Below are positions 1 to 8,548 of a DNA stretch of 64,000 nucleotides, piece after piece. Source of the stretch: Neobacillus drentensis NBRC 102427 (GTDB taxonomy: Bacteria; Bacillota; Bacilli; Bacillales; Cytobacillaceae). The stretch is from the NCBI RefSeq assembly GCF_001591445.1, contig NZ_BCUX01000005.1, forward strand, positions 1 through 64,000, written 5' to 3'. The position numbers were made by a program, and so were the translations under genes. Under the pieces are notes generated by a model. The model was not told the DNA's origin. It made no database searches and saw nothing but the letters and a program-made list of their open reading frames with translations. The first letter of the stretch is position 1, and each line of letters begins with the position of its first letter.

Positions 1-2
1 GA

Positions 3-79
3 TTAGGCGGAAAACCTCCCCTTATTTACCCCGAAACGAGCTCTATTCTGCATCTAAGCGGAAAATCTCCGCTTATTTT
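3..79. repeat. Two short palindromic intergenic repeats
   Basis: Two similar units lie about 50 bp apart. The second is a clean palindrome, AAGCGGA (56-62), five-base loop, TCCGCTT (68-74), followed by ATTTT. The first (about 5-25) is an imperfect version with GGCGGA and TCCCCTT. They sit downstream of the aspartokinase gene and may act as its transcript end, but no perfect terminator shape is seen. They look like a short dispersed palindrome family; that they recur elsewhere in the genome is inference. Confidence 0.5.
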
Positions 80-160
80 ACTTTTGCTGATTACTCAATT
101 AAGGATAAAGCATCTTAACTAAAAGAGAGTGAGTTATTTCTCAATAATCTAATATCCAGC

Positions 161-1522
161 TTAAACTGTTACAGCCACAAAAAATTCCTCATAAAGAGCT
201 TGAACCGCTCTTTTTTCATCCACTTCTTTAACCCCAAACATCATGCTTACTTCCGACGAACCTTGGTTTATCATCTCAATATTAATACGAGCTTGTGCCA
301 AGGCTTTGGAGGCTTTTGCCATTGTGCCCACATTATGACGCATACCCTCGCCTACAACCATGATGAGCGCTAGACTATGTTCAAATTTCACTAGATCCGC
401 ATGTAATTCAGATTCAATTCGTTCTTTTATTGCCTTCTCCGTTTCAGCACTCATTTGATTTTCACGGAGGATCACAGAAACATCATCAATTCCGGAAGGT
501 GTATGTTCATAGGATAGCCCGATGTCTTCTAAGATACTTAAAAGCTTTCGTCCAAAACCTATCTCTCTATTCATTAAGTATTTGCTTACATAGATACTGC
601 AAAAACCTTGATCACTGGCAATACCAATCACTGGACCATTCGTATTATCCCGCTCATAAACAATCCTCGTGCCCGGTGCAGTTGGATTGTTTGTATTTTT
701 AATGTGAACAGGTATTCCTGCTCTAAATGCCGGAACGAGTGCTTCGTCATGCAACACAGTAAATCCAGCATAGGAAAGCTCGCGCATTTCCCTGTAAGTC
801 AGTTCCTTTATTTCCTTAGGCTTCTTTACGATCGAAGGGTTCACAGAATAAACAGCATCTACATCGGTAAAGTTTTCATAAAGGTCTGCTTTTAAGGCAT
901 TAGCAAGGATTGAACCTGTAATATCGGACCCGCTCCGCGAAAAAGTGAATACCTCTCCTTGTTTACTATAGCCGAAAAATCCCGGAAAAATTAAAATCCC
1001 GGATCGCTCGTGGAGCGAGTATAACTGATCATACGCCTCTGGTAAAACCTGGGCATTTCCAGGCTCATCACTGACAAGAAGACCCGCTTCTTTTGGATCC
1101 ACATAATAAGCTTCAACACCCTGCGCCTGAAAATAGGCCGCTACTAATTTGGCATTATTGTCCTCTCCACTTGCTTTTAACAAATCAAGAAAGCGTTCAG
1201 GCTCTGTTTTATCACTGCTCAATCTCTTTGTTAAATCATCATGAATTTCGTTTATAATATCTCGAGGTAATGCAAGTTCTTCTGCTATATAGGAATATCT
1301 TTCGATGACCGCCTCAAATTTTTCTTTTGGATCTTTGCTTTGCAAGCAGAGCTCTCCACATTCAATTAATAAATCTGTTACTTTGTTATCATCAGCAAAC
1401 CTTTTTCCGGGAGCAGAAACCACAACTACCTTTCGCTCAGAATCTGAGACAACAATCTTAAATACTTTCTCCAGTTGTTTTCCGGATGCTAACGAGGACC
1501 CGCCAAACTTTACGACCTTCAT
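161..1522 (-). CDS. thrD: Aspartate kinase (aspartokinase III type)
   Basis: Phosphorylates L-aspartate, the first step to lysine, threonine and methionine. The 453-residue protein opens with KFGGSSLA, the amino-acid-kinase ATP loop, has VVSAPG near residue 37 and FSRSGSDITG in the substrate region, and ends with about 150 residues of paired ACT domains (NREIGFGRKLLSIL, then the GMRHNVGTMAKAS and INIEMINQG part). Length and motifs match the monofunctional Bacillus YclM/ThrD enzyme rather than LysC or DapG. The start is preceded by AGGGAGATGTAGGG. It stands alone; no lysine riboswitch is visible upstream, so control is probably allosteric. Confidence 0.93.
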   Translation of the reverse strand: MKVVKFGGSSLASGKQLEKVFKIVVSDSERKVVVVSAPGKRFADDNKVTDLLIECGELCLQSKDPKEKFEAVIERYSYIAEELALPRDIINEIHDDLTKRLSSDKTEPERFLDLLKASGEDNNAKLVAAYFQAQGVEAYYVDPKEAGLLVSDEPGNAQVLPEAYDQLYSLHERSGILIFPGFFGYSKQGEVFTFSRSGSDITGSILANALKADLYENFTDVDAVYSVNPSIVKKPKEIKELTYREMRELSYAGFTVLHDEALVPAFRAGIPVHIKNTNNPTAPGTRIVYERDNTNGPVIGIASDQGFCSIYVSKYLMNREIGFGRKLLSILEDIGLSYEHTPSGIDDVSVILRENQMSAETEKAIKERIESELHADLVKFEHSLALIMVVGEGMRHNVGTMAKASKALAQARINIEMINQGSSEVSMMFGVKEVDEKRAVQALYEEFFVAVTV

Positions 1523-1638
1523 CCCTACATCTCCCTAATATCTAAAAATATAATTTTAATTTTAACTGTATTCAGAAAATAATCAAGTTTTTTCTCTTCC
1601 GAAAACACATTTGTGTGCCGTACGAGGACATACCTACA

Positions 1639-1674
1639 AAAACAGTGGAGTTCATTTTAGAAATCCACTGTTTT
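1639..1674 (-). terminator. Terminator after the Nudix gene
   Basis: Eleven-base stem AAAACAGTGGA (1639-1649) pairs with TCCACTGTTTT (1664-1674). On the minus strand it is followed by a T-rich stretch, and it lies just past the stop of the Nudix gene. Confidence 0.8.
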
Positions 1675-1705
1675 AGAGGTCGTTTTCTATTGTCGCTGAT
1701 TAACA

Positions 1706-2320
1706 CTAACGAATCACTTCAATAAAATGGGAAAGTATCTTAGCGGTTAATCCCCAAATCACTTTTCCCTGATAGCGGTAGAAATATTCTTCAATCCCAC
1801 GTGTCCTCCAGTTATAATTTTCTCCGCCGACAATTAGGTCAAAGGGAAAATTCACTTCCGGTTCTGCCCTAAATTCAATGTTATAAATCTCTGGTTCATT
1901 ATGAATAAAAAAGGATAAAGGTACAGTAAATATCTCCCCGACTTCAGATGGATTTGGAACAATCCTTTTTGGATTAATAATATGGCCCACAAAAGGATAG
2001 ATGATCATTCCAAAAGGTGAAATCATATAATCTAGTGGGTGTATGTTTAAAATCTGCTCTTTATTAATACCCAATTCCTCAACCGTTTCTCGGATAGCTG
2101 CATTTTTTTCATCGATATCTTGTGCGTCAATCCTTCCTCCTGGAAAACAAATTTCGCCAGGCTGCCTCCTTAATTCAAGCGAACGAACCTCTAACAAGAC
2201 ATGGATTCCATCCTCTTTTTTAATGAGTGGCACCATCACAGCGTATTTTGAAAATTTCTCACTTCCAAGAATCTTAGGAGTATGAGTTTGTAAAATACTT
2301 ACTATCGATTCCAACTCCAT
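1706..2320 (-). CDS. Nudix hydrolase, CoA pyrophosphatase family
   Basis: Predicted to hydrolyse CoA and acyl-CoA species to phosphopantetheine and 3',5'-ADP. The region LLEVRSLELRRQPGEICFPG (about residues 45-64) is the CoA-specific signature that precedes the Nudix helix. The Nudix box follows as GGRIDAQD...AAIRETVEELGI. About 204 residues, normal for the family. The start at 2320 is chosen because AGAGGTGAAATC ends directly before its ATG; a longer in-frame start at 2338 would lie across that ribosome-binding site. Single gene with its own terminator. Confidence 0.85.
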   Translation of the reverse strand: MELESIVSILQTHTPKILGSEKFSKYAVMVPLIKKEDGIHVLLEVRSLELRRQPGEICFPGGRIDAQDIDEKNAAIRETVEELGINKEQILNIHPLDYMISPFGMIIYPFVGHIINPKRIVPNPSEVGEIFTVPLSFFIHNEPEIYNIEFRAEPEVNFPFDLIVGGENYNWRTRGIEEYFYRYQGKVIWGLTAKILSHFIEVIR

Positions 2321-2430
2321 GATTTCACCTCTATTCATTTACAAATTTTCCTTATTACTACCATACCACTTTTTACTTTTGATTGAAAAAACAATCCAAC
2401 AATTTATCTGTTGGATTGTTCCAAAAATCA

Positions 2431-3597
2431 TTATTCCTTTTTTTCATACCAAGAATACATGTAGTTAACATCTTCTATAGCTTGTGCAGATTTGACAATT
2501 TTTAGAGGATGAAAGGTGTCAATCATAACGGCCAGTTCAAGCGTTTCCTTTTTTCCAATACTTGCTTCCGTTCTACCTGGATGCGGGCCATGCGGAATTC
2601 CGCTTGGATGAAGCGTAATAGAACCCTCCTGTACCCCTTTCCGACTCATGAAATTGCCTTCCACATAATAGAGGAGCTCGTCACTGTTCACGTTACTATG
2701 ATAATATGGCGCAGGAATCGATTCGGGATGATAGTCATACAGCCTTGGGACAAATGAACATACGACAAAATTATTCCCCTCAAAGGTTTGATGAACCGGT
2801 GGCGGCTGGTGAACTCTTCCTGTGATTGGTTCGAAATCCTCTATGTTAAAGGCCCAAGGATATAAATACCCATCCCAGCCAACGACATCTAATGGATGAT
2901 GCCCCAAAATATGCGAGGTAATCATTCCTCGTGATTTGGTTAACACCTCAAATTCACCTTTTACATCAAACGTCACCAAAGCTTCAGGCCCGCGAAGGTC
3001 TCTTTCACAAAACGGACTATACTCCAAAAGCTGACCATAATCATTGCGGTACCGCCTCGGTGTCGTAATTTGGCTGAACGATTCAACAAACAGCATTTTC
3101 GTCTCTTCATTTTCGTTTGGAATTAGCCGATAAATGGTTCCTATCGGAATGTTCAGGTAATCACCGGGCCTGTAGGAAAGTGTCCCGAACATTGTTTCTA
3201 ATTTTCCGGAGCCGTAGTGGATAAAGAGCATTTCATCGCCGTCACCATTCCGATAAAAGCTATTCATCGGTATCGTTACAGTGGCTGTTCCGATTAATAA
3301 ATCCTGATTCCCCAATATATACTCCCTAGCCTCTAGGGCATCTCCTTTAGCGGACACATTACTTGTAAAAAAATGACGGTGCTTAAGCGGCTGCTGGTCT
3401 TCATATTCAGGCATATAATTGCCCACTATTTCTGTCTTCACGACTTCTGTCGGCATAAATTGGTGATATAAGATCGATTGGGTTCCCGAAAATCCACGTG
3501 TGCCCATCACCTGCTCTCTGTAAAGACTCCCGTCAGCCTTTTTGAACATTGTATGCCGTTTATGTGGTATCTTCCCCATTTGACGGTAGAACATCAT
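2431..3597 (-). CDS. hmgA: Homogentisate 1,2-dioxygenase
   Basis: Opens the ring of homogentisate to maleylacetoacetate, using non-haem Fe(II). The 388-residue protein is a double-stranded beta-helix (cupin) protein. Its C-terminal half has the metal set H-x5-E in YYHSNVNSDE (about 299-305) and HGPHPG (about 335). Bacterial homologues are often about 430 residues; this is the shorter Bacillus form. Two adjacent ATG codons follow GAGGTGAA; the first is used here. Last gene of hpd / flavin-reductase-like / FAH-family / hmgA, one base downstream of the FAH-family gene, so it is certainly in that tyrosine catabolic operon. Confidence 0.92.
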   Translation of the reverse strand: MMFYRQMGKIPHKRHTMFKKADGSLYREQVMGTRGFSGTQSILYHQFMPTEVVKTEIVGNYMPEYEDQQPLKHRHFFTSNVSAKGDALEAREYILGNQDLLIGTATVTIPMNSFYRNGDGDEMLFIHYGSGKLETMFGTLSYRPGDYLNIPIGTIYRLIPNENEETKMLFVESFSQITTPRRYRNDYGQLLEYSPFCERDLRGPEALVTFDVKGEFEVLTKSRGMITSHILGHHPLDVVGWDGYLYPWAFNIEDFEPITGRVHQPPPVHQTFEGNNFVVCSFVPRLYDYHPESIPAPYYHSNVNSDELLYYVEGNFMSRKGVQEGSITLHPSGIPHGPHPGRTEASIGKKETLELAVMIDTFHPLKIVKSAQAIEDVNYMYSWYEKKE

Positions 3598-3598
3598 T

Positions 3599-4537
3599 TC
3601 ACCTCTCTTCTACGATTATCTCATTCTGTAATACACCAAGCTGATCAATCTCTAATTCTATTTGATCACCAGGGGTGAGCCAGCGGTGTACCTTTTCCCC
3701 CAGTTCAAGGATACATCCTGTTCCAACTGTACCGGAACCGATCATCTCTCCCGGATACAAAGTAACTCCCTCTGACGCCCTCTCAATCATCTCAGCAAAA
3801 GAATAATAGAGATCTTTCATATTCCCCTCAGAAAGAAGAACCCCATTGACGCGAGCTTTCATCGAAAGATCATAGCCCTTCCCCAATTTAAAAGGTTCTA
3901 ACTCATCTTTTGTAACAATCCACGGTCCGATGGATGTCGAGAAATCCTTCCCCTTAGCGGGTCCCAGTCCAACCTTCATTTCCTTCCTTTGCAGATCGCG
4001 TGCGCTCCAATCATTTAAAATACAATAGCCAAAGATATATTCCTCTGCCCCATCCGCAGAGATATTTTTACCTTCTTTTCCAATAATGCAGGCAATCTCC
4101 AGTTCATAATCAAGCCAATCACATATTGCAGGCTTGATAATTTCCTCTCCTGGTCCCTTAATGGCAAGATGATTGGAAAAATAAAAGACTGGGATTTCGT
4201 ACCATTCAGGTATCATTTCAAGACCCCTATTTTCCCTTGCGGTTTTCACATGCTGCTCAAATGCATAAAAATCACGAAAACTCTTGGGGATAGGGAGTGG
4301 TGCCAGCAATCGGAGTTCATTCAATGGGTAAACCCCTTTATGTTCCTTTGTGTATGGGGATAAACTAGCTATCCTTTTTAAAAAGGCGTCACTATTTTCT
4401 AAAAAAGCTAATAGATTACTTGGCAGCATCCCACCAGATGCTTCATACATATCTACGGCATGGTGTTGGTCAAGTAACCAACCTGCTCTGATTGTCCCAT
4501 CCCTTTTTTCAAACGTTACAAATTTCACGGCATTCAC
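3599..4537 (-). CDS. Fumarylacetoacetate hydrolase family protein
   Basis: Likely cleaves fumaryl- or maleylacetoacetate, the last step of tyrosine breakdown. The 312-residue FAH fold shows the metal-binding E-x-E in LDYELEIACI (about residue 145) and the aspartate-containing LNDWSARDLQRKE with GPAKGKDFSTSIGPW downstream. The GTG start overlaps the stop of the flavin-reductase-like gene (GTGA, 4 nt), indicating coupled translation. No maleylacetoacetate isomerase is encoded nearby, so this enzyme may act directly on the maleyl isomer or an isomerase lies elsewhere; that is inference. Confidence 0.88.
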   Translation of the reverse strand: MNAVKFVTFEKRDGTIRAGWLLDQHHAVDMYEASGGMLPSNLLAFLENSDAFLKRIASLSPYTKEHKGVYPLNELRLLAPLPIPKSFRDFYAFEQHVKTARENRGLEMIPEWYEIPVFYFSNHLAIKGPGEEIIKPAICDWLDYELEIACIIGKEGKNISADGAEEYIFGYCILNDWSARDLQRKEMKVGLGPAKGKDFSTSIGPWIVTKDELEPFKLGKGYDLSMKARVNGVLLSEGNMKDLYYSFAEMIERASEGVTLYPGEMIGSGTVGTGCILELGEKVHRWLTPGDQIELEIDQLGVLQNEIIVEER

Positions 4538-5160
4538 TCTTTCTTCGTTTTACGATTCATTTCAAACATTTTTGCTAAAGGGTCCGTAAAGATATTACCT
4601 GCCATTCTACCGATAGGGTTAAGCTTGGCCGAATCGATTCGTCCTTTATCAAAAAGTTCATCATTCACATGGACATGTACTACTCTTCCGATTACCAGGC
4701 TCCCGGCACCAGGGGTATCACCAAAATGTAATACTTGCTCCTGTACACATTCTAAATGGACGAGCGACTCCTTGATACGCGGCACATTCACCTTTATACT
4801 TGGTTCTTTCGTTAAACCCACTTCTGCTATTTCATCAACATCCGCACTGAATTCAATCGCACAGTCATTCATTGGCTCGGCCATGCTGTTACTTACAATA
4901 TTTATGACAAATTGACCTGTGCTTTCAATATTTACAAGTGTATCTTTTTTAGCTCCATCTGTTCCTCTTCTCATCGGTGAAAAACAGATCAGCATCGGGT
5001 CTGCACAAATTGCCGTAAAAAAACTAAACGGTGCTGCATTCGCAATCCCATTTGCGTCGATGCTTGAAACAAAGGCAATGGGACGGGGAAGGATGGAACC
5101 GACTAATAATTTATAGGCCTCTCTCCATTCCAATGTTTCCGGTGAGATTTCCATAACCAT
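4534..5160 (-). CDS. Flavin reductase-like (FMN-binding split barrel) protein
   Basis: A 208-residue protein of the flavin reductase-like/NADH-FMN oxidoreductase family, with the typical SILPRPIAFVSSID and NAAPFSFFTAI motif (about residues 24-50) and DTLVNIESTGQFVINIV. Such proteins bind FMN; the substrate here is unknown. Position between hpd and the FAH-family gene is common in Bacillus tyrosine catabolism operons, so a role on an intermediate or quinone side product is plausible but unproven. Two ATG codons (5160, 5154) follow GGAGGTGAA; the second has the better spacing. Confidence 0.8.
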   Translation of the reverse strand: MVMEISPETLEWREAYKLLVGSILPRPIAFVSSIDANGIANAAPFSFFTAICADPMLICFSPMRRGTDGAKKDTLVNIESTGQFVINIVSNSMAEPMNDCAIEFSADVDEIAEVGLTKEPSIKVNVPRIKESLVHLECVQEQVLHFGDTPGAGSLVIGRVVHVHVNDELFDKGRIDSAKLNPIGRMAGNIFTDPLAKMFEMNRKTKKE

Positions 5161-5186
5161 TTCACCTCCGTTACATTAAATTTTTA

Positions 5187-5215
5187 AAAAAGGGAGAAAT
5201 ATATCTCTCCCTTTT
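5187..5215 (-). terminator. Hairpin between hpd and the rest of the operon
   Basis: GGGAGA (5192-5197) pairs with TCTCCC (5206-5211), with A5 on one side and T4 on the other. The stem is short. It sits in the 98-bp gap after hpd and may partly terminate or stabilise the hpd mRNA, lowering expression of the downstream three genes. Confidence 0.5.
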
Positions 5216-5258
5216 CCGAAACCGCTCAATACTTTCCCTCTTTTAAATCTTTCTATAT

Positions 5259-6374
5259 TTATAGATTCCCACGTCTCTCCTGTTCCCGTTCTATTGACTC
5301 AAATAAAGCCTTAAAGTTTCCTTCACCAAAACCACGTGCCCCTTTTCGTTGAATAATTTCAACAAATAATGTTGGTCGGTCTACAATAGGTTTGGTGAAA
5401 ATTTGCAGTAAATAGCCTTCATCATCGCGGTCTACTAAAATATTAAGTTCGCGAAGCTTTTCTATTTCTTCATCAATTTTGCCGATGCGTTCTCCTAAGG
5501 ACTCATAATATGCTGCTGGAGTATTCAGGAATTCTACCCCATTTTGTTTTAAGATGGCGACAGTAGCTACAATATCTTCCGTTAATATCGCCAGATGCTG
5601 GACACCAGGACCATTATAGAATTCTAGATATTCCTGAATTTGTGATTTTCGTTTCCCCACTGCTGGTTCATTAATCGGAAATTTAATCCGTCCTCCATTG
5701 TGCATAACCTTTGACATAAGGGCTGAATATTCCGTCGTGATGTCCTTGTCAGAGAAATGTTTCATTTCTTTAAAGCCCATTACCTTAGCGTAATATTCGA
5801 CCCACTCCTCCATCCTCTCCACGTTACCAACCACATGGTCTATCCCAATTAAACCGGCATCTTTAACAGGTAGTGACGCGGAGTATGCAATAAACCCTGG
5901 CAAAAATGTACCATTATAATTTTTCCGTTCTATTAACGTATGGATGGTGTCACCATATGTACCAAGAACGGCTTTTTTAACCACACCTGTTTCGTCCTTC
6001 ATTTCAAACGGGGCATCAATGGCAATAGCCCCTCTTTTCACTGCCTCTTCAAACGCTTTCTCGACATCATCGACTACCAGGGCTACGTCCTTCACCCCGT
6101 CGCCGTGTTTCTTTACAAATTGGGCTACAGCACTTTCTTCACTATAAGGACCTGTAAGGACGAGACGAATATTCCGTTGCTTCAAACAATAGGAAGCGGT
6201 TTCACGATTACCAGTTTCTAGACCTGAATAGGCGACTGGCTGAAATCCAAAAGCAGTACAAAAAAAGTGACTGGCCTGCTTGGCATTTCCTGTATAAATC
6301 TCAATATAATCCACATCTCGGACCGGAAAAAAATCATCAGCTAATTGTTCTTTCCTTACTCTATTTTCTTTCAT
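5259..6374 (-). CDS. hpd: 4-hydroxyphenylpyruvate dioxygenase
   Basis: Converts 4-hydroxyphenylpyruvate to homogentisate with Fe(II) and O2. The 371-residue protein has two VOC (vicinal oxygen chelate) modules. The C-terminal one carries the metal ligands in GIDHVVGNV, GPGVQHLAIL and LFVEIIQRKG, and the C-terminus GARGFGEGNFKALFE is the family signature that gates the active site. Start ATG follows GGGGGGG. It is the first gene of the tyrosine catabolic operon, and the upstream ABC operon ends in its own terminator, so hpd has its own promoter between 6375 and 6525. No clear promoter boxes were identified. Confidence 0.95.
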   Translation of the reverse strand: MKENRVRKEQLADDFFPVRDVDYIEIYTGNAKQASHFFCTAFGFQPVAYSGLETGNRETASYCLKQRNIRLVLTGPYSEESAVAQFVKKHGDGVKDVALVVDDVEKAFEEAVKRGAIAIDAPFEMKDETGVVKKAVLGTYGDTIHTLIERKNYNGTFLPGFIAYSASLPVKDAGLIGIDHVVGNVERMEEWVEYYAKVMGFKEMKHFSDKDITTEYSALMSKVMHNGGRIKFPINEPAVGKRKSQIQEYLEFYNGPGVQHLAILTEDIVATVAILKQNGVEFLNTPAAYYESLGERIGKIDEEIEKLRELNILVDRDDEGYLLQIFTKPIVDRPTLFVEIIQRKGARGFGEGNFKALFESIEREQERRGNL

Positions 6375-6525
6375 CTAGAACCCCCCCATTGTTTAAAAAA
6401 TAATATTCTGAATTAATTCTAAATGAATGAATCTTGTCCTTTCAAGGATGGGTTGTAAAGCAATAACGCATTTTTGTACTAAAGGAATTTTCTAAACATG
6501 TGAAATATTTCCCTGAAAAACAAAA

Positions 6526-6553
6526 AGAAACTTACCCATAGCAGGAAGTTTCT
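6526..6553 (-). terminator. Terminator of the ABC importer operon
   Basis: AGAAACTT (6526-6533) pairs with AAGTTTCT (6546-6553), extended inward by CC/GG. On the minus strand it is followed by TTTTTGTTTTT. It separates the importer operon from hpd. Confidence 0.8.
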
Positions 6554-6625
6554 ACTGTATTAATACTGGAAATACTTTTTATTATTGCAATTCTAAAAAA
6601 GACTGATTAAAAAAAATATTTTTTA

Positions 6626-7420
6626 TTATGAAAGAATGGCACGATCACTTGCCATTTGGACACCACGAATCCTTTTAAACTCCATTAATAGCCCTTCAAT
6701 GGTTAGGTGCTTCTTATTTTCTTCATTGACTTCTAATATAATTTGACCCTTATCCATCATGATTAATCGGTTACCTAAATCAATTGCTTGCTGCATGTTA
6801 TGTGTAACCATTAAGGTAGTTAGTTTGTATTTGTCGACAATTTCTCTCGTTAAGTTCGTTATTAATTCCGCTCTTGATGGATCAAGCGCTGCTGTATGTT
6901 CATCAAGGAGGAGGATGGAAGGCTCTGTAAAGGTAGCCATTAGCAGTGATAACGCTTGACGTTCTCCGCCAGATAACAAACCTACCTTTGCACTTAGGCG
7001 GTTTTCGAGGCCAAGGTGCAGCGATTCTAAAACCTCACGAAAATAATCACGTCGCTTTTTTGTTACTCCTTGCCGAAGCGTTCTCATTTTGTTCCGTGAA
7101 TAGGCCATCGCAAGATTTTCTTCAATCGTCATACTTGGTGCCGTACCTGCCATTGGATCCTGAAATACACGTCCAATCATTTTTGAGCGGCTAAACTCTG
7201 ACCTATTGGTGACATTTTTTCCACCAATTAATACTTCCCCTACATCAGGGATCAGAACACCCGATATGATATTCATCAATGTCGATTTCCCTGCTCCATT
7301 ACTGCCGATAACTGTCACAAAATCCCCTGGCTGAAGGGTTAGGTTCACATGGTCAATCGCAATTTTTTCATCAGGTGTCCCTTCATTAAAAATCTTATGA
7401 ATTTGATTTAATTGTAACAT
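6626..7420 (-). CDS. ABC transporter ATP-binding protein (TrpZ-like)
   Basis: Energises the adjacent importer. The 264-residue ATPase has Walker A GSNGAGKST (about 39-47), signature LSGGERQALSL, Walker B ILLLDEHTAALDP and the switch histidine in MVTHNMQQA. The motifs VFQDPMAGTAPSMTIEENLAMAYSR (a segment of the Q-loop region) and HTAALDP are typical of the ATPases that pair with PF04392-type binding proteins. The start overlaps the permease gene by 26 nt and is preceded by AAGGGGGACC inside the permease end. Confidence 0.9.
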   Translation of the reverse strand: MLQLNQIHKIFNEGTPDEKIAIDHVNLTLQPGDFVTVIGSNGAGKSTLMNIISGVLIPDVGEVLIGGKNVTNRSEFSRSKMIGRVFQDPMAGTAPSMTIEENLAMAYSRNKMRTLRQGVTKKRRDYFREVLESLHLGLENRLSAKVGLLSGGERQALSLLMATFTEPSILLLDEHTAALDPSRAELITNLTREIVDKYKLTTLMVTHNMQQAIDLGNRLIMMDKGQIILEVNEENKKHLTIEGLLMEFKRIRGVQMASDRAILS

Positions 7421-8426
7421 GATGGTCCCCCTTCCCTTGACCAGATGTCTGCATGATGTTTGTTTTTTCTATTCTTCTGCGGGCTTTCCGCTTTCTCTCT
7501 TTGGAACCTTCAATGATTTTTGGCGTCGTAAGAGCAAGAATAACAATGAGAGCAGTAATCAGCTTCATATCACCTGGGTCCAAGAAATCAACACGTAAAG
7601 CTAACGTAACAACAATTCGATAAATTATCGAACCTCCAATTACCGCAAACGTGGTTCTGGCAATTGTTTTTGTACCAAATAAGGCTTCACCGATAATAAC
7701 AGAGGCTAGACCAATCACAATCATTCCAATCCCCATACCCACATCTGCAAATCCACCTTGTTGGGCAATTAGGGCACCAGAGAAAGCTACCAGCGCATTT
7801 GAAAGACCTAAGCCAAGCACAACCAGAAGGTTGGTATTAGCAGAGAGGCTGCGGATCATCCGTTTATTATCTCCCGTAGCCCTGACAGCAAGGCCAATTT
7901 CGGTCTTTAAAAACAAATCGGTAAGGAACTTAATGACGAAAGTTACCACAATCATAAAAATAAGAATTCCCCATGTTTCCGGCAGGCTGTCGCCGAGACC
8001 GACCTTGGTGAGAATATTATTGAAAAATGAATCAATCCCTGTTTTTTCAAAAAAACCACTGATTTTTGTAAAAGCTGTATCTGTATTCAATAAGGGGATA
8101 TTAGAGCGCCCCATGATACGAAGATTGATTGAATATAATGCAATCATCATTAAAATACCTGAAAGCAGGTTATTAATCTTTCCAAAGGTGTGAAGAAGCC
8201 CTGTCATACATCCTGCAGCAAAACCAGCGAATAATGCAATAATTGTTGCTAAAAATGGATTCGTTCCTCCAGCTATCAACATTGCTGATATCGCTGCTCC
8301 CGTGACAAAACTCCCATCCACCGTTAAATCTGGAAAATCCAGAATACGGAAGGAAAGATAGACGCCCAGAGCCATAATCGCATAGATAATACCTGCTTCA
8401 AATGATCCAAATATAGCTGTAAACAT
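7395..8426 (-). CDS. ABC transporter permease (TrpY-like)
   Basis: Membrane subunit with about eight to ten hydrophobic segments and the LivH-like pattern YLSFRILDFPDLTVDGSF near the N-terminus and ATGDNKRMIRSLSAN in the coupling loop. In this importer class one permease gene usually forms a homodimer. The start at 8426 is chosen because AAAGG stands six to nine bases before it; an in-frame ATG at 8435 lies within that site. The C-terminal 30 residues are very basic and cytoplasmic. Confidence 0.88.
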   Translation of the reverse strand: MFTAIFGSFEAGIIYAIMALGVYLSFRILDFPDLTVDGSFVTGAAISAMLIAGGTNPFLATIIALFAGFAAGCMTGLLHTFGKINNLLSGILMMIALYSINLRIMGRSNIPLLNTDTAFTKISGFFEKTGIDSFFNNILTKVGLGDSLPETWGILIFMIVVTFVIKFLTDLFLKTEIGLAVRATGDNKRMIRSLSANTNLLVVLGLGLSNALVAFSGALIAQQGGFADVGMGIGMIVIGLASVIIGEALFGTKTIARTTFAVIGGSIIYRIVVTLALRVDFLDPGDMKLITALIVILALTTPKIIEGSKERKRKARRRIEKTNIMQTSGQGKGDHHVTIKSNS

Positions 8427-8500
8427 TGAGATCATCCTTTCTTTAAATCATTAAGCCTGCGTCTAAGATGCAAAAACCTATATCAAGCTTATGTAGGGTT

Positions 8501-8536
8501 CATAGAGTGAGCCCTCATTTGAAGGCTCACTCTATG
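8501..8536 (-). terminator. Strong hairpin between binding-protein and permease genes
   Basis: A perfect 13-bp stem, CATAGAGTGAGCC (8501-8513) with GGCTCACTCTATG (8524-8536) around a 10-base loop, lies 12 bp after the binding-protein stop. No T-run follows on the minus strand, so it is better read as a 3'-end stabiliser or partial terminator giving more binding protein than permease. Confidence 0.65.
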
Positions 8537-8548
8537 AATAATATTATG

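Noticed and set aside
1523-1705. Lysine riboswitch upstream of aspartokinase
   Set aside because: The space to the Nudix terminator is too short and lacks the L-box core motifs.
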